From Shewanella electrica (GTDB taxonomy: Bacteria; Pseudomonadota; Gammaproteobacteria; Enterobacterales; Shewanellaceae), in assembly GCF_022321485.1 (NCBI RefSeq), contig NZ_JAKOGG010000001.1, positions 62,001 to 126,000 on the forward strand: a DNA stretch of 64,000 nucleotides, written 5' to 3'. This document shows positions 54,640 through 64,000 of the stretch, piece by piece. The position numbers were made by a program, and so were the translations under genes. Numbering within the stretch: position 1 is the stretch's first letter; each line of letters starts with the position of its first letter. Under the pieces are notes generated by a model. The model worked only from the letters and a program-made list of their open reading frames with translations, did no database searches and was not told the origin of the DNA.

Positions 54640-57132
54640 ATGTCGTTTAGTTTTCTGTCTCCTTGGTGGGCCGTGTTACTGCTGTTGTTGCCCCTCTTTT
54701 GGTTTCGGCGTAATCAGTTACGCAATCGTTGGTTGCCGCTGCTGCGCAGCAGTGTGGCTGCGTTGTTGGTGGTGGGGTTGATGCAACCTGTGTGGATCAC
54801 ACAGCAAGCGGAAGCTACCCAAGTAGTGATTGTGGATTTGAGTTATAGCGTTGGTGCACAAGGTGCGGTTCGCGCTAAGTCATTGCTTCAACAAGTGCAG
54901 CAACAGCATGCCTCTGCTGCTGTGATTGTGGTGTCTAGTCAAGCGGATGTGTTGGCCGATACGGCGGCATTTAACGCTGGCACCACCCAGCAGGTGGGCG
55001 ATGTTAGTCAGGCGCTGCTGCAAGCGGAACAGTTGATCCCTTATGGTGCCAGTGGCGCTATCACCTTGATCTCTGATGGCATGGCGACCACACCGGCTTG
55101 GCAACAAGCGGTGGCTCGGCTGACTGCCAGAAACATCCCGCTGTCAATATTGGCGCTCAAGGCGCAACAAGCGCAGCCGCTGATTGCCGATGTTGCCGCC
55201 CAGCCTTGGTATAAAGGCCAGCAGTTTACTGCGGAGGTGACCATTGCTGGCACTCGCAGCGACAACGAGGGGAACGATCTTAAGTTGGTACTGCGTCAGC
55301 AGGGCAGAGATCTGGCGCAGCGCGAGGGGTTGAGTCGGCAGTCACAGCAACTGAGCATCAGTGCGGAACTGGCGGACAGTGACGCTCAGAGCGTTGACTT
55401 GCTGCTGCTTGACGGTGATAACGTTATCAGCCAAAAACGCTTAACTGTGGCCAATCAGCCAGCCATTCCGGTGTTATATATCAGCCAGCAGCCGCAACAG
55501 CAGTTAGCCACCTTGCTTGGCACGGGCTTTGAAGTGACAGCGACTACGCCTGAGGCGTTGGAGCAAGTGGCCGATTTGTCTCAATTTGCTGTGTTGGTGA
55601 TGGATGATGTCGCCAGTGAACAACTGCCGATTGCGCAGCAGCAACGCATCTTGACCGCCGTAAACCAACAAGGTGTTGGGATGTTTTATGCGGGCGGCCA
55701 ACAGGCATTTGCTAAAAAAGAGCTGAGTTCACCGTTGCAGCAAAGTCTGCCGTTGTTGGCTGATCCGCAACAACAACTGAAAGATCCAAGCGTGGCATTG
55801 GCGGTAATTATCGACTCATCGGGCTCGATGGAAGGCAAACCTGTGTCTCTGGCGAAGAAAATTGCTCGCCTAGCGGTGCGCAAACTGCAACCTACCGACC
55901 AGATCGGTATTGTGGAATTTTACGGTAATAAACAGTGGGCGGTGCCGATGCAGCCGGTGGCTAAGTCGGATGAAATTGAACGTGCGATTGGTCGTATCCA
56001 AGCGTCAGGTTCCACCGTGCTTTACCCCGCAATTGAAGAAGCATATTACGGCTTAAAGCAGACCAAAACCCGCTTTAAACACATGCTGGTGATCAGTGAC
56101 GCCGCAGTTGAAGAGGAAAACTATCAACAGTTGCTGCGTGCCATCTCACAAGACGGTATTAACGTGTCAACCTTCCTCGTTGGTGGCGGCAATTCAGGCC
56201 AAGATAAAATGCAGGAACTGGCTAATTGGGGGCAGGGACGTTTTTATCTGATCGAGGACGATTTCAGCTTAGTCGAGTTGGATTTCCATCAGCCTAAGCC
56301 GCAGCCGCAAGCGAATCAGCAATCAGGCCAATTTAGCGTACGTGATCTTGTGGCTGAGCGCGCTGCGTTCCCTGACACCACCGGCTACAGCAAAACGGCA
56401 TTGCAATCGGAAGCACAGTTACTGCTGTCGCTGACCAATGCCGCCAACGCGCAGCCGATCCCGTTCTACGCCACTTGGCCGGTGGGACGCGGTGAAATTG
56501 CGGCGTTGAGCAATGCGCTGTTCGCTCCAACCATGCAGCAATGGCAACAGTGGGACGGCTACGGTGCGTGGTTGGCCGGGGAAATTACCCGTATTGCCCA
56601 TCGTCCTGCTGCGTTTTCTAGCAAGGTGATGCGCGATGGTGATCAAGTGACACTTTGGCTTAAACGCAACGCTGCAACCGCGCTCGATGCACCGCAATTG
56701 ACGCTGGTCGCGCTAGGCGCCTCAAACCAACATTTACCTCAGCCAGTAGTTGCTGAACGCATCGCGCTGGATTGGTATCGCGCCCAGTTTAATTATCCGC
56801 ACGATAGCGATCTGTTACTGAACGTTGTTGATGGTGAACAACATTGGGGACTGACCGATATCGCCGCATCTGACACGTTACCAGAAGCGGAAATTCCGTT
56901 GTCGCAACAGATGCCATTGGCCTACATCGCCCAAGTTACCGGTGGCGCTATGCTCGCCGCCGATGCCGATTTTGATGCGTTACCTAAGCCAGCTCCGCAG
57001 GACGGCAACTGGGATGCCATCGCCTTGGCACGTTGGTTTGTCTTGCTCGCATTATCTCTTTATCTGTTTGAAGTTATTTTAAGACGTTGGCCATTGGTAG
57101 TGCGTCAGCCTGGTGTGAGGAAGTCTCTATGA
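54640..57132 (+). CDS. Membrane protein with two VWA domains
   Basis: The 830-aa product has two N-terminal membrane helices (about residues 8-23 and 36-53), a first VWA-like region with DLSYS (66-70, DxSxS) and LISDGMAT, a class I glutamine amidotransferase-like segment (about 270-370), a second VWA domain with an intact DSSGS metal site (392-396), and a C-terminal membrane helix (about 795-815). It resembles BatA/BatB-type partners of MoxR ATPases. AAGGAATCAATA lies before the ATG. It overlaps the following TPR gene by 4 bp. Confidence 0.87.
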   Translation: MSFSFLSPWWAVLLLLLPLFWFRRNQLRNRWLPLLRSSVAALLVVGLMQPVWITQQAEATQVVIVDLSYSVGAQGAVRAKSLLQQVQQQHASAAVIVVSSQADVLADTAAFNAGTTQQVGDVSQALLQAEQLIPYGASGAITLISDGMATTPAWQQAVARLTARNIPLSILALKAQQAQPLIADVAAQPWYKGQQFTAEVTIAGTRSDNEGNDLKLVLRQQGRDLAQREGLSRQSQQLSISAELADSDAQSVDLLLLDGDNVISQKRLTVANQPAIPVLYISQQPQQQLATLLGTGFEVTATTPEALEQVADLSQFAVLVMDDVASEQLPIAQQQRILTAVNQQGVGMFYAGGQQAFAKKELSSPLQQSLPLLADPQQQLKDPSVALAVIIDSSGSMEGKPVSLAKKIARLAVRKLQPTDQIGIVEFYGNKQWAVPMQPVAKSDEIERAIGRIQASGSTVLYPAIEEAYYGLKQTKTRFKHMLVISDAAVEEENYQQLLRAISQDGINVSTFLVGGGNSGQDKMQELANWGQGRFYLIEDDFSLVELDFHQPKPQPQANQQSGQFSVRDLVAERAAFPDTTGYSKTALQSEAQLLLSLTNAANAQPIPFYATWPVGRGEIAALSNALFAPTMQQWQQWDGYGAWLAGEITRIAHRPAAFSSKVMRDGDQVTLWLKRNAATALDAPQLTLVALGASNQHLPQPVVAERIALDWYRAQFNYPHDSDLLLNVVDGEQHWGLTDIAASDTLPEAEIPLSQQMPLAYIAQVTGGAMLAADADFDALPKPAPQDGNWDAIALARWFVLLALSLYLFEVILRRWPLVVRQPGVRKSL

Positions 57133-60100
57133 AGTATGCCTGTTTACCGCTAAGCATCGGTTTATTGTTGGGTTCGATAACGCCTATGACTGGCTTTGCT
57201 GAACCTCAACCCGCCGCTGCGCAAGTGTTAGTGCAAGGTCAAACCGTTGCTAATGCTTACAACAAGTGGCGCGAAGGGGATATTGAAGCCGCCAGCGCAC
57301 TGGCGCAAGATGCGTTAAAACAACCATCGTTTGATGGTTATCTGCTGCAAGCCCGTTTGCAGAACGTGGCCGGGAATACCGTGGACGCCATTGCCAGCTA
57401 CCAGCGTGCGTTATCGCTTGCGAGTAATGCGACCCAAGCCAACCTGATTCATTTTGAATTACTGCCGTTGAACGGCTTGGGAAAACAGGCTGACTGGACT
57501 GCTCAACTAACGTTAGCACAGCGTAAACGTGTGGCGATTGTGCAGGCGATGCGTGGCGATTTTACCAGCGCTGATAAGCTGTTTGGCGCGCCGCAGGGTT
57601 TCCGTGAACTCGTCAGACTGGCTGATTGGGCGTTAAACAGCGACGATACCGCCCGCGCCATTAAGCTTGCATGGCAAGCCTTCAATAGTACGCAAGATGC
57701 GACCCAGCAGCGCTATGCGTTGGCACTGTGGCAAGAAGGCATTCGTCAGCAAGGGGATATTGCCGCCGCACTCGCGCAACTGGACAAACAAGCTGATTCT
57801 GCCGTGTTGGCCCAAGCGCGGCTGAACTTATTGCTTGCCAGTGGTGACTTGGCCAAAGCGCTCGCTTACGTGGAGCAAAGTCGCCATCCTGAGATTAAAG
57901 AACAACGGCAAATGGTACTGACAATGCAGGGCGATTATGCGGCCTTGGGTCAGTACTATCTGCAACAGTGGCAGAAAGATCCGCAAGATCTGGGTGCGCT
58001 TAAAGCTTTAGCCGTGGTTTATTTGAGTGAAGGACAACAAGCACAAGCGGAACAGCTCTATCGAGATTTCTTTGCCCGCTTTAATGGTCAACTCAGCTTG
58101 TTAGTGCCTGCTGCCAATAGCATGCAAAAACTTGGCTTAGGCAGCTTAGCGATCTCTTTACTGGAAGCCACCAAGGTAAAAACCGCTGAACAAGTGGATA
58201 AAACGCTGGCATTGGTGGATTTGTTGTTGGCTGAAGGACAAACCGAAGTGGTGTTGAGCCAGTTGCAGCAACTCAGCAACAGTTTGCCTGCTAAAGACAT
58301 GCGCAACGTGCAGATTGTTGATGCCTATGAACGCGCATCCATGCCTAAACTGGCCCAGCAAGTGCTCACACGCTTAGCGCAAGCTAACCCCAATATTGGT
58401 TACGATCAGCAGTTGCATCTGGCCCGTTTAGCCGCCAGCAATGGTCAAACGGCTACCGCGTTAACTGATTATATTCAGTTATGGCGTGATACACGCTTGC
58501 CAGCGCGTCGTGCATTTTTGGAAAACCAGATCGTTAGATTGGCAACCACCAGTAACAGCATTGATAAACTGAAAAAACAGTTAGAAGCCGAGTTTAAACA
58601 GGGCAAAGGCAGTACCTCCGGCATTGATCTGCTGGTGGCATTGCACATGGTTAATCAAGACGCCAGTGGTGCAGAAGAGGTGTTGACGCGCTTAGCGCCG
58701 CAAATTGGGCTGGATAAGATTCAGATTTTACAGCAACAGGTCAAACTGTATTCACGCATCAATGATACGTCCAGACTATTAGACGCATATCAACAACTTG
58801 CTGATCTTGACAAAGAAAATGCTGAAAGCCATCTGCGTAACTTTGCCATCACTACGTTGAACAATATGTCTGCTCAAGCGGATAGAGCGGAACGTACCGC
58901 CACCGCTAATGCCTTACTGGCAAAATTTGCCAAGGCAATGGCGCCGCAACAGACTGACATCGACAGTGAGTTTAAGGCCGGTATTTATACCATGGCAAAC
59001 CTGCCACAAGAGGCCATTAACGCTTATCGCGCCAATCTTGCGACTCACACCAAACAGACTGACGACTGGTTGCTGTTAAGCGACCTGATGATGAAGAGCG
59101 GTCAAGTGTTTGAAACCATGTACATGCTGCAGGACGTCGCGCTACGGACGACCGATGACAAAGAGTTTGCTATCGCCATCGATGGTTTGCTCAACGTCTA
59201 TTCTGGTGCATTTAACCAGATTGGTAAGCAGACTTACCGCATCAAAGAACTCACCAACATGCTGAGTTGGATGCAGCGGCAGTTGTTTGCACGCTATATG
59301 TTATCTGGTGATACGGCGTTGTTGACGCTCATGGTTGATGTTGCTGAGCAGCGCGAAGATATGTCGATGCAAGCACGCGTTATCCAAAACGTCATTCCAG
59401 ACTCGGAAGAGCAGCTCCCTTATCTGCTGCGCCAACTGGTGACCCTGTATGGCGGCGGTGCGGTCGCTGGCGGGCAAGGGAAAACCGATAATCTGCAAAA
59501 ACTGCGATTTGGCCGCCGATTGTTGGCATTGCAACGTGCCTATCCACCAGATTTTTACGCGGATTTAGCGAAAACCCTGCTACAGCAAGGTGATGAAGCT
59601 GGCGCTGAACAAGCGTTTGCGATGATCAACGACAACACCGGGTTGACCAACGTGGCTGAAATTAAGGCTCGCGCTTTTGATCAGCAAGGCTACACCAACC
59701 AAGCGCGCATCAACTTTACCCAAGCGTTGCTGTACGACACCCATAATATGTCACTGGCTGTCAACAGCGGTGTGTTATTGGAGCAAGCGGGCAAAGTCGA
59801 ACGTGCGCAACAGATTTACCTTAATGCCGTGTCAGGCTTATTAACGCAAATACCCTTGGTCAGTAACGATCTCTATTACTCCAGCGTACTTGATTACAGC
59901 CGTTACTATAGTGGCTTAAGCGAAGGCTTGCTGATCACTTGGCCGCAGGACAAAGACGGTTCGGCAGCACATTTTGAACAGCTGATGCAGTTGCTCAATC
60001 ACAGCGTGGCGCAAACCCAAAAGGCGTTCAAAGCGAATAACAGCGATGATGCTACCGCTACCCAAGTGGTGGCCGTGAGCAGCTTGTTGGTGCGCGTGGC

Positions 60101-62972
60101 GCAGCAACAGCATCGACGCGATTGGTTTGAGCAGATCCGTAAAACCATCGCGCCGTTAGCCACACAAGGTAGCCATATTGCCAAGCTGGAACAGACCTTT
60201 GCGGCCCAATCCGGCTGGGGTGACAGTGTTGCCAATAACAGTGACTGGGTTTACGGCTTGTTGTCGCAACGCGCCAAGTTGACTAATGACAGCCGTTTAA
60301 GTTTTACGTTGGCAGTAGCGCAGCGTGATTTAGACACCATTCGCCGTACGGCTCAACAAGCTGTTACTGCAGAAAAACAACGACAGCAGCAACTGGCGGA
60401 GCAGGGATATACTAGCGAAAGCAACGACAACCTTAGCCGCGTCATTAGCTCAACGCTCAAACAGCTCAGCGCCAAAGAGTTCCGTGAAACAGTACTGGCT
60501 GAATTAACTAAAATGTCTGGTGTTGAGCGGGTATACGTTGAGTTAATTTGTACCCATCCAGAGCTGTTTACTTTGCTGGAACAGCAAGCGGGTCAAACGC
60601 TATTGACTAACAGTCAACTCACGGCGTTGTTGCAGCAACCTAACGCTGACATGATGTTTTTCTCGCCAATGTCGCAAACTAACATGCAACAATTTATTGC
60701 TGCACGGTTAACCACGGATGAGCAGATTGACCTCTACGCTAAGTTTGTCAATAGCATGCAGATTTCTGGTCAAGTGCTGCGTATGCAACCGCAACTGTTT
60801 GGTAGCTTGCTACGTCAAACGCAGAGCAAGTCGCAGCAGCAAAAATTTAAGGCGCTGTTCCAACAGGAACTGAGCATCAGCAGTAAAAACAACGCGCGTA
60901 ATGTCAGTGATTACGTCCGTGACGTGCTATTGCTCGACTTACCCGCAGAGCAACAGCCGTTGTTGTATGAATTGGCTGGTGCCATTACACAACAGTTCAG
61001 CTCGATTACTCAGTTGGTGCCATTTTTACAAGCCTATTATCGCGGCGATAAAACCACGGCCTACAGTGATTTGATGCAGTTATACGCACAAACTAACGCG
61101 GTAGCTGCTGGTATGGATTACACGCGTGATGTCATTGCCCAGTATCTGGCAGAGCCTGAAAAGCAATCGATCGCGGAGTTTTTAGCGAAAGATAGCGCCA
61201 GTGATGCCGATGTTGACGCTTTCTATCAGCGCTTCGCCCTTGGCCGCCGCTTTGCCACAGAAACCGCTGAACTTAATCAAGTGATTAATCACTATCAGAA
61301 ACTGGTGCAGCTGCGACCTAATAATGAGATCTACTTATACGGCCTCATCGATGTTTTGCTACGACGTAATGATACCTCCACCGTCATCAGCCTGTTGCAG
61401 TCGTATGTGCAGGCAAAAAATTACCCAGTGAATGACGCCGCTCTGCTGTTTTACATGCTGAAGAGTGAGCAACAAGAAGCCGCTGCCAATCAAGTGCAAG
61501 CGAGCGTGAGCGCTAACAATGGGCCACAGCTGGATGATGTCACCTTCTTTAGCGATCTTTATAAAAAGGCGATGAACGATCGTTACGGTAACTATGAGCC
61601 TAACGTGATGTCTGCCTTAAAAAGCCAGGCGGCGAAATTCTTGCTGCTGAAACAGCAAGACGAGCAATGGCAAGAGCTGATTAAAGGCGCGCAACAACAG
61701 GCGCAAAGTAGCGGCCGCGAAAACTTGAGCCGTCTGCAACCATTAGTGACGGCCTATCAGGCGAATGATCCAAAATGGAGTGGACAGTTGCGCGCATTGT
61801 GGCGTTTTAGCTTGGTGTCAGGTAAAGAACTGAGCCGCTACAGCATGCTGAACAACCGCTATAACCTATCGAGCCAAGGTGTGTTGACCTCTGAATATAA
61901 GACATACTTACAGAACGAAAGCACATCAACTGCAGCGTTTGCCTTGCCGCAGCTGTTTGCTACCGCCAAGGGCGAGCAAGAGTTAGCCCAGTACCTGTAC
62001 GCGCTGCCAGAGGCCGAGCGACAAATGCAACAGCCGCTGTACGATATTTTAGCGCAAGGTATTAGCAAAGCTGGCCAAGCGGCGGACACGCTACAACAGT
62101 TACAGCAACAGCTGATGGATGGCGACATTGCTAACCATCAATTGCAGCTACTGTTGACCTTGGCACAGCAGCAAGATGTGACCTTGAACGACACGGCGCG
62201 TCAGCAGTTGCTCGCCCGCATTCAATCGTCGCCGCTACTGGCGGATGTACCCACCTATTTGGCCTTGGTACAGTTTGCCCGTGCGCAAGACTACACCAGT
62301 GCCGAGCAACTGCTGCAACTGGTATCTTGGCAGTTGTTAGCGGCGAGTGATGCGGAACAGCAGAGCTTAATGTCCGACGGTACGTCTGTGGGGATCAACA
62401 CGCTGGTGCAGCAGTTGGCAACGTGGAGTGATGTTAAACGTCGTGATCGGGTATTCACTGAGCTAATGACTCGCGTGTTTAACACCCAATCCGATGTCAA
62501 TGAGCCAGCAAACGTGCGCGCGTTTATTAGCCGTATGACCTTGTTGATGCCAAACTATGATGCCGCCGCGCTGGCGCAATTGACGATCAATCCGCAAGAT
62601 GTTGCCCACAATAGCGATGCGGGTTTAGCGGCCATCAGTCAAGCATTAGCGCAAGCTGATATCAGCGCGGCTCAAACCCAACTGCAACATTGGTTAGATG
62701 ATTTAGCGGCCACCAACACCTTTGGTGGTGACCAACTCAACGCATTACTGCCTTTGTATGGACGGCTGTACGGTAAGCAAAACGCACGCAAGCTCGAGGC
62801 ATGGCCCGGCATTGATGATCTGCTACGTGCTACCGGAGATATCACCTGGTGGTCTACGCCACAATGGCAGCAATATCTTGCCAGTGAAGCCAAACAGCGC
62901 TTAGCTGAAGACCAAGGTGGCGAGCAGTATCGCAAAGTGCTTGAACGATTGACTAGCTTGTCCACCAACTAA
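57129..62972 (+). CDS. Giant periplasmic TPR-repeat protein, 1947 aa
   Basis: The product has a signal peptide (about residues 1-23, ending GFA) and then an almost purely helical chain of degenerate TPR-like repeats with many Gln/Ala-rich helices. Clear units include YNKWREGDIEAASALAQDAL and QLYRDFF. No membrane anchor and no catalytic motif were seen, so it is probably a long periplasmic scaffold. The start at 57129 overlaps the preceding stop (ATGA) and has GAGGAAG before it. Last gene of the cluster, closed by a strong terminator. Confidence 0.85.
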   Translation: MKYACLPLSIGLLLGSITPMTGFAEPQPAAAQVLVQGQTVANAYNKWREGDIEAASALAQDALKQPSFDGYLLQARLQNVAGNTVDAIASYQRALSLASNATQANLIHFELLPLNGLGKQADWTAQLTLAQRKRVAIVQAMRGDFTSADKLFGAPQGFRELVRLADWALNSDDTARAIKLAWQAFNSTQDATQQRYALALWQEGIRQQGDIAAALAQLDKQADSAVLAQARLNLLLASGDLAKALAYVEQSRHPEIKEQRQMVLTMQGDYAALGQYYLQQWQKDPQDLGALKALAVVYLSEGQQAQAEQLYRDFFARFNGQLSLLVPAANSMQKLGLGSLAISLLEATKVKTAEQVDKTLALVDLLLAEGQTEVVLSQLQQLSNSLPAKDMRNVQIVDAYERASMPKLAQQVLTRLAQANPNIGYDQQLHLARLAASNGQTATALTDYIQLWRDTRLPARRAFLENQIVRLATTSNSIDKLKKQLEAEFKQGKGSTSGIDLLVALHMVNQDASGAEEVLTRLAPQIGLDKIQILQQQVKLYSRINDTSRLLDAYQQLADLDKENAESHLRNFAITTLNNMSAQADRAERTATANALLAKFAKAMAPQQTDIDSEFKAGIYTMANLPQEAINAYRANLATHTKQTDDWLLLSDLMMKSGQVFETMYMLQDVALRTTDDKEFAIAIDGLLNVYSGAFNQIGKQTYRIKELTNMLSWMQRQLFARYMLSGDTALLTLMVDVAEQREDMSMQARVIQNVIPDSEEQLPYLLRQLVTLYGGGAVAGGQGKTDNLQKLRFGRRLLALQRAYPPDFYADLAKTLLQQGDEAGAEQAFAMINDNTGLTNVAEIKARAFDQQGYTNQARINFTQALLYDTHNMSLAVNSGVLLEQAGKVERAQQIYLNAVSGLLTQIPLVSNDLYYSSVLDYSRYYSGLSEGLLITWPQDKDGSAAHFEQLMQLLNHSVAQTQKAFKANNSDDATATQVVAVSSLLVRVAQQQHRRDWFEQIRKTIAPLATQGSHIAKLEQTFAAQSGWGDSVANNSDWVYGLLSQRAKLTNDSRLSFTLAVAQRDLDTIRRTAQQAVTAEKQRQQQLAEQGYTSESNDNLSRVISSTLKQLSAKEFRETVLAELTKMSGVERVYVELICTHPELFTLLEQQAGQTLLTNSQLTALLQQPNADMMFFSPMSQTNMQQFIAARLTTDEQIDLYAKFVNSMQISGQVLRMQPQLFGSLLRQTQSKSQQQKFKALFQQELSISSKNNARNVSDYVRDVLLLDLPAEQQPLLYELAGAITQQFSSITQLVPFLQAYYRGDKTTAYSDLMQLYAQTNAVAAGMDYTRDVIAQYLAEPEKQSIAEFLAKDSASDADVDAFYQRFALGRRFATETAELNQVINHYQKLVQLRPNNEIYLYGLIDVLLRRNDTSTVISLLQSYVQAKNYPVNDAALLFYMLKSEQQEAAANQVQASVSANNGPQLDDVTFFSDLYKKAMNDRYGNYEPNVMSALKSQAAKFLLLKQQDEQWQELIKGAQQQAQSSGRENLSRLQPLVTAYQANDPKWSGQLRALWRFSLVSGKELSRYSMLNNRYNLSSQGVLTSEYKTYLQNESTSTAAFALPQLFATAKGEQELAQYLYALPEAERQMQQPLYDILAQGISKAGQAADTLQQLQQQLMDGDIANHQLQLLLTLAQQQDVTLNDTARQQLLARIQSSPLLADVPTYLALVQFARAQDYTSAEQLLQLVSWQLLAASDAEQQSLMSDGTSVGINTLVQQLATWSDVKRRDRVFTELMTRVFNTQSDVNEPANVRAFISRMTLLMPNYDAAALAQLTINPQDVAHNSDAGLAAISQALAQADISAAQTQLQHWLDDLAATNTFGGDQLNALLPLYGRLYGKQNARKLEAWPGIDDLLRATGDITWWSTPQWQQYLASEAKQRLAEDQGGEQYRKVLERLTSLSTN

Positions 62973-62991
62973 CCGTTGTTACATGGTGTTG

Positions 62992-63036
62992 AGGGCCTTA
63001 TCGGTGTCAGAGTCACACTGGTAAGGCCCTTTTTGT
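62992..63036 (+). terminator. Terminator after the VWA cluster
   Basis: AGGGCCTTA and TAAGGCCCT form a stem around a loop that includes a second short stem (GTGTC...). TTTTTG follows. Confidence 0.88.
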
Positions 63037-63049
63037 TATCATGTTCTGC

Positions 63050-63141
63050 CAGCAGCAATAACGACACGGCACATCACCTGCCACGTCTAAATCTCGTTCT
63101 GTCCACTGTAAGAACAACCAGCAAAGATAAACCGCCCCTAA
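63050..63141 (+). mobile_element. Truncated, diverged MITE-like element, copy 3
   Basis: The stretch ACACGGCACATCACCTGCC and the end GATAAACCGCCCCTAA match the right-hand third of the element at 4284-4551 with about 15 to 20 percent substitutions, but the left two-thirds is missing. The remaining 63142-63410 shows no gene. Confidence 0.75.
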
Positions 63142-63410
63142 GTTGGCGAGGTTACTCAAGCGATTGTCTTGACCGTGTATCTTGTTGGCGTTGCAGTCAG
63201 CGTTGACGTGCGATGTAAAACGTCTATCTAGCGCTAATGTAGCAACAGGGCAGCGCAACACAGACAATGCCGCACGGTTGCATAGGAGCTAGCGAACCAC
63301 GCGTTTAACGTGGCGCTATGCTTGTCTCAAGCGTCATGTTGTGAGCAGGCGGAAGGAAATGGATAAAGCTTAACTGCCGCCACTTTGCGTGGCGCGTCAT
63401 TGGCATAGTG

Positions 63411-64000
63411 TTAATCTTCGTTATCTTGTTCGACTAGACTGTAGCCCATACCGCGTATGGTTTTTATGCGGATATTGGTCGTCTTTTCTGCCAAATTCTT
63501 ACGCAGACGTGAGATCTGCGACTCTAACGAGTTAGAGGTCACAAACTTATCGTAGCCGTATACTCGCGCTTCCAATGTCTCTCTGGTCACCAGCGTGCCG
63601 GGACGGGCGATGAGTGTCTCTAATACCAACGCTTCAGTGCGACGCAACAGTAATGGCTCTTTATTGAGGGTGAACGTGCGAGTGGTAGGGTTGTATTCCA
63701 ACGCGCCAAATTGCTTGGAGTGGCTGGTTACTTCTAGCGGCAGGCGCAAGCTATTGCGGATACGTGCCAGTAACTCACGTGGTTCAAACGGCTTAGCAAT
63801 GTAATCCAGTGCGCCTAACTCTAAGCCTTCGATTTTATCGTAGCTCTCGGCTAATGCGGTAAGCAAAATAAACCGTTGTGGTTTTTGCTGGGCTTTAGCA
63901 AAGCTGAGCATCGAGATGCCATCACCATCAGGCAAAAGACGGTCAACAATCACTAAGTCAAACTCGTTTTCTAGAATGGCGACTTTAGCGATGGCTAAGG
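63411..64000 (-). CDS. OmpR-family response regulator, partial (runs off the right end)
   Basis: At least 196 residues are visible; the reading frame stays open to the window end, and the N-terminal part of the receiver is missing. It keeps the phosphoacceptor region VIVDRLLPDGDG, YIAKPFEP and the winged-helix domain ending IRGMGYSLVEQDNED. It is similar throughout to the regulator at 42757. The gene ends 438 bp after the TPR gene, on the opposite strand. No kinase gene lies downstream, so its partner is upstream, outside the window, or shared. Confidence 0.9.
   Translation of the reverse strand, partial: LAIAKVAILENEFDLVIVDRLLPDGDGISMLSFAKAQQKPQRFILLTALAESYDKIEGLELGALDYIAKPFEPRELLARIRNSLRLPLEVTSHSKQFGALEYNPTTRTFTLNKEPLLLRRTEALVLETLIARPGTLVTRETLEARVYGYDKFVTSNSLESQISRLRKNLAEKTTNIRIKTIRGMGYSLVEQDNED

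Noticed and set aside
63013-63267. 84-codon minus-strand frame near the MITE remnant
   Set aside because: It crosses the remnant and intergenic sequence with no start signal.
1-64000. CRISPR array, tRNA or rRNA genes
   Set aside because: No regularly spaced repeats with unique spacers, no cas genes and no tRNA or rRNA signature were seen; the only regular repeat is the two-copy 96-bp unit.

Overview
The window looks like chromosome of a Shewanella-type marine gammaproteobacterium. This is inferred from gene content and order (dsbC-recJ, rpiA, fau-6S RNA-zapA, ygfB-ubiH-ubiI, gcvT-gcvH-gcvP, pnp-nlpI), not from a database search. Most genes have balanced base composition and normal gammaproteobacterial start signals. 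One stretch (about 16.1-21.5 kb) is visibly much more AT-rich.

Layout. 0-16 kb is housekeeping: disulfide isomerase, RecJ, ribose-5-phosphate isomerase, a DUF808 membrane protein, Cu/Zn superoxide dismutase, folate cyclo-ligase, 6S RNA, ZapA, YgfB, two ubiquinone hydroxylases and the glycine cleavage system. Two near-identical 268-269 bp MITE-like elements in opposite orientation sit at 4284-4551 and 7643-7911. A decayed third piece lies at about 63050-63141.

16.2-21.4 kb is an AT-rich two-gene defence island. It encodes an 886-aa P-loop ATPase whose gene overlaps by 8 bp that of an 838-aa adenosine-deaminase-fold protein with every catalytic residue present. This is the RdrA/RdrB pair of a RADAR anti-phage system. 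A 27-bp direct repeat (24 of 27 identical) at 16049-16075 and 21423-21449, itself a terminator hairpin, brackets the island and suggests insertion at the gcvP terminator.

21.7-36 kb is accessory. It holds a ClsC-like phospholipase D lipoprotein, a REP-associated transposase flanked by inverted clusters of a 9-bp motif and a 96-bp tandem duplication, small membrane proteins and an orphan gene. Three paralogous secreted or lipoproteins surround a LysR regulator, a YdcZ-type transporter pair and a three-subunit periplasmic sugar dehydrogenase (Tat small subunit, GMC flavoprotein with a 3Fe-4S motif, tri-haem cytochrome c).

36-47 kb holds a GGDEF-EAL protein, PNPase, NlpI, a MoxR ATPase, a response regulator/histidine kinase pair, a class A beta-lactamase and an SDR oxidoreductase.

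47-64 kb has an M16 metalloprotease and a 12.6 kb envelope cluster: a low-complexity membrane protein, a DUF58 protein, a BatA-like protein, a double-VWA protein and a 1947-aa TPR protein. The cluster is cut off from its presumed MoxR partner about 8 kb away. A second response regulator, related to the one beside moxR, runs off the right end.
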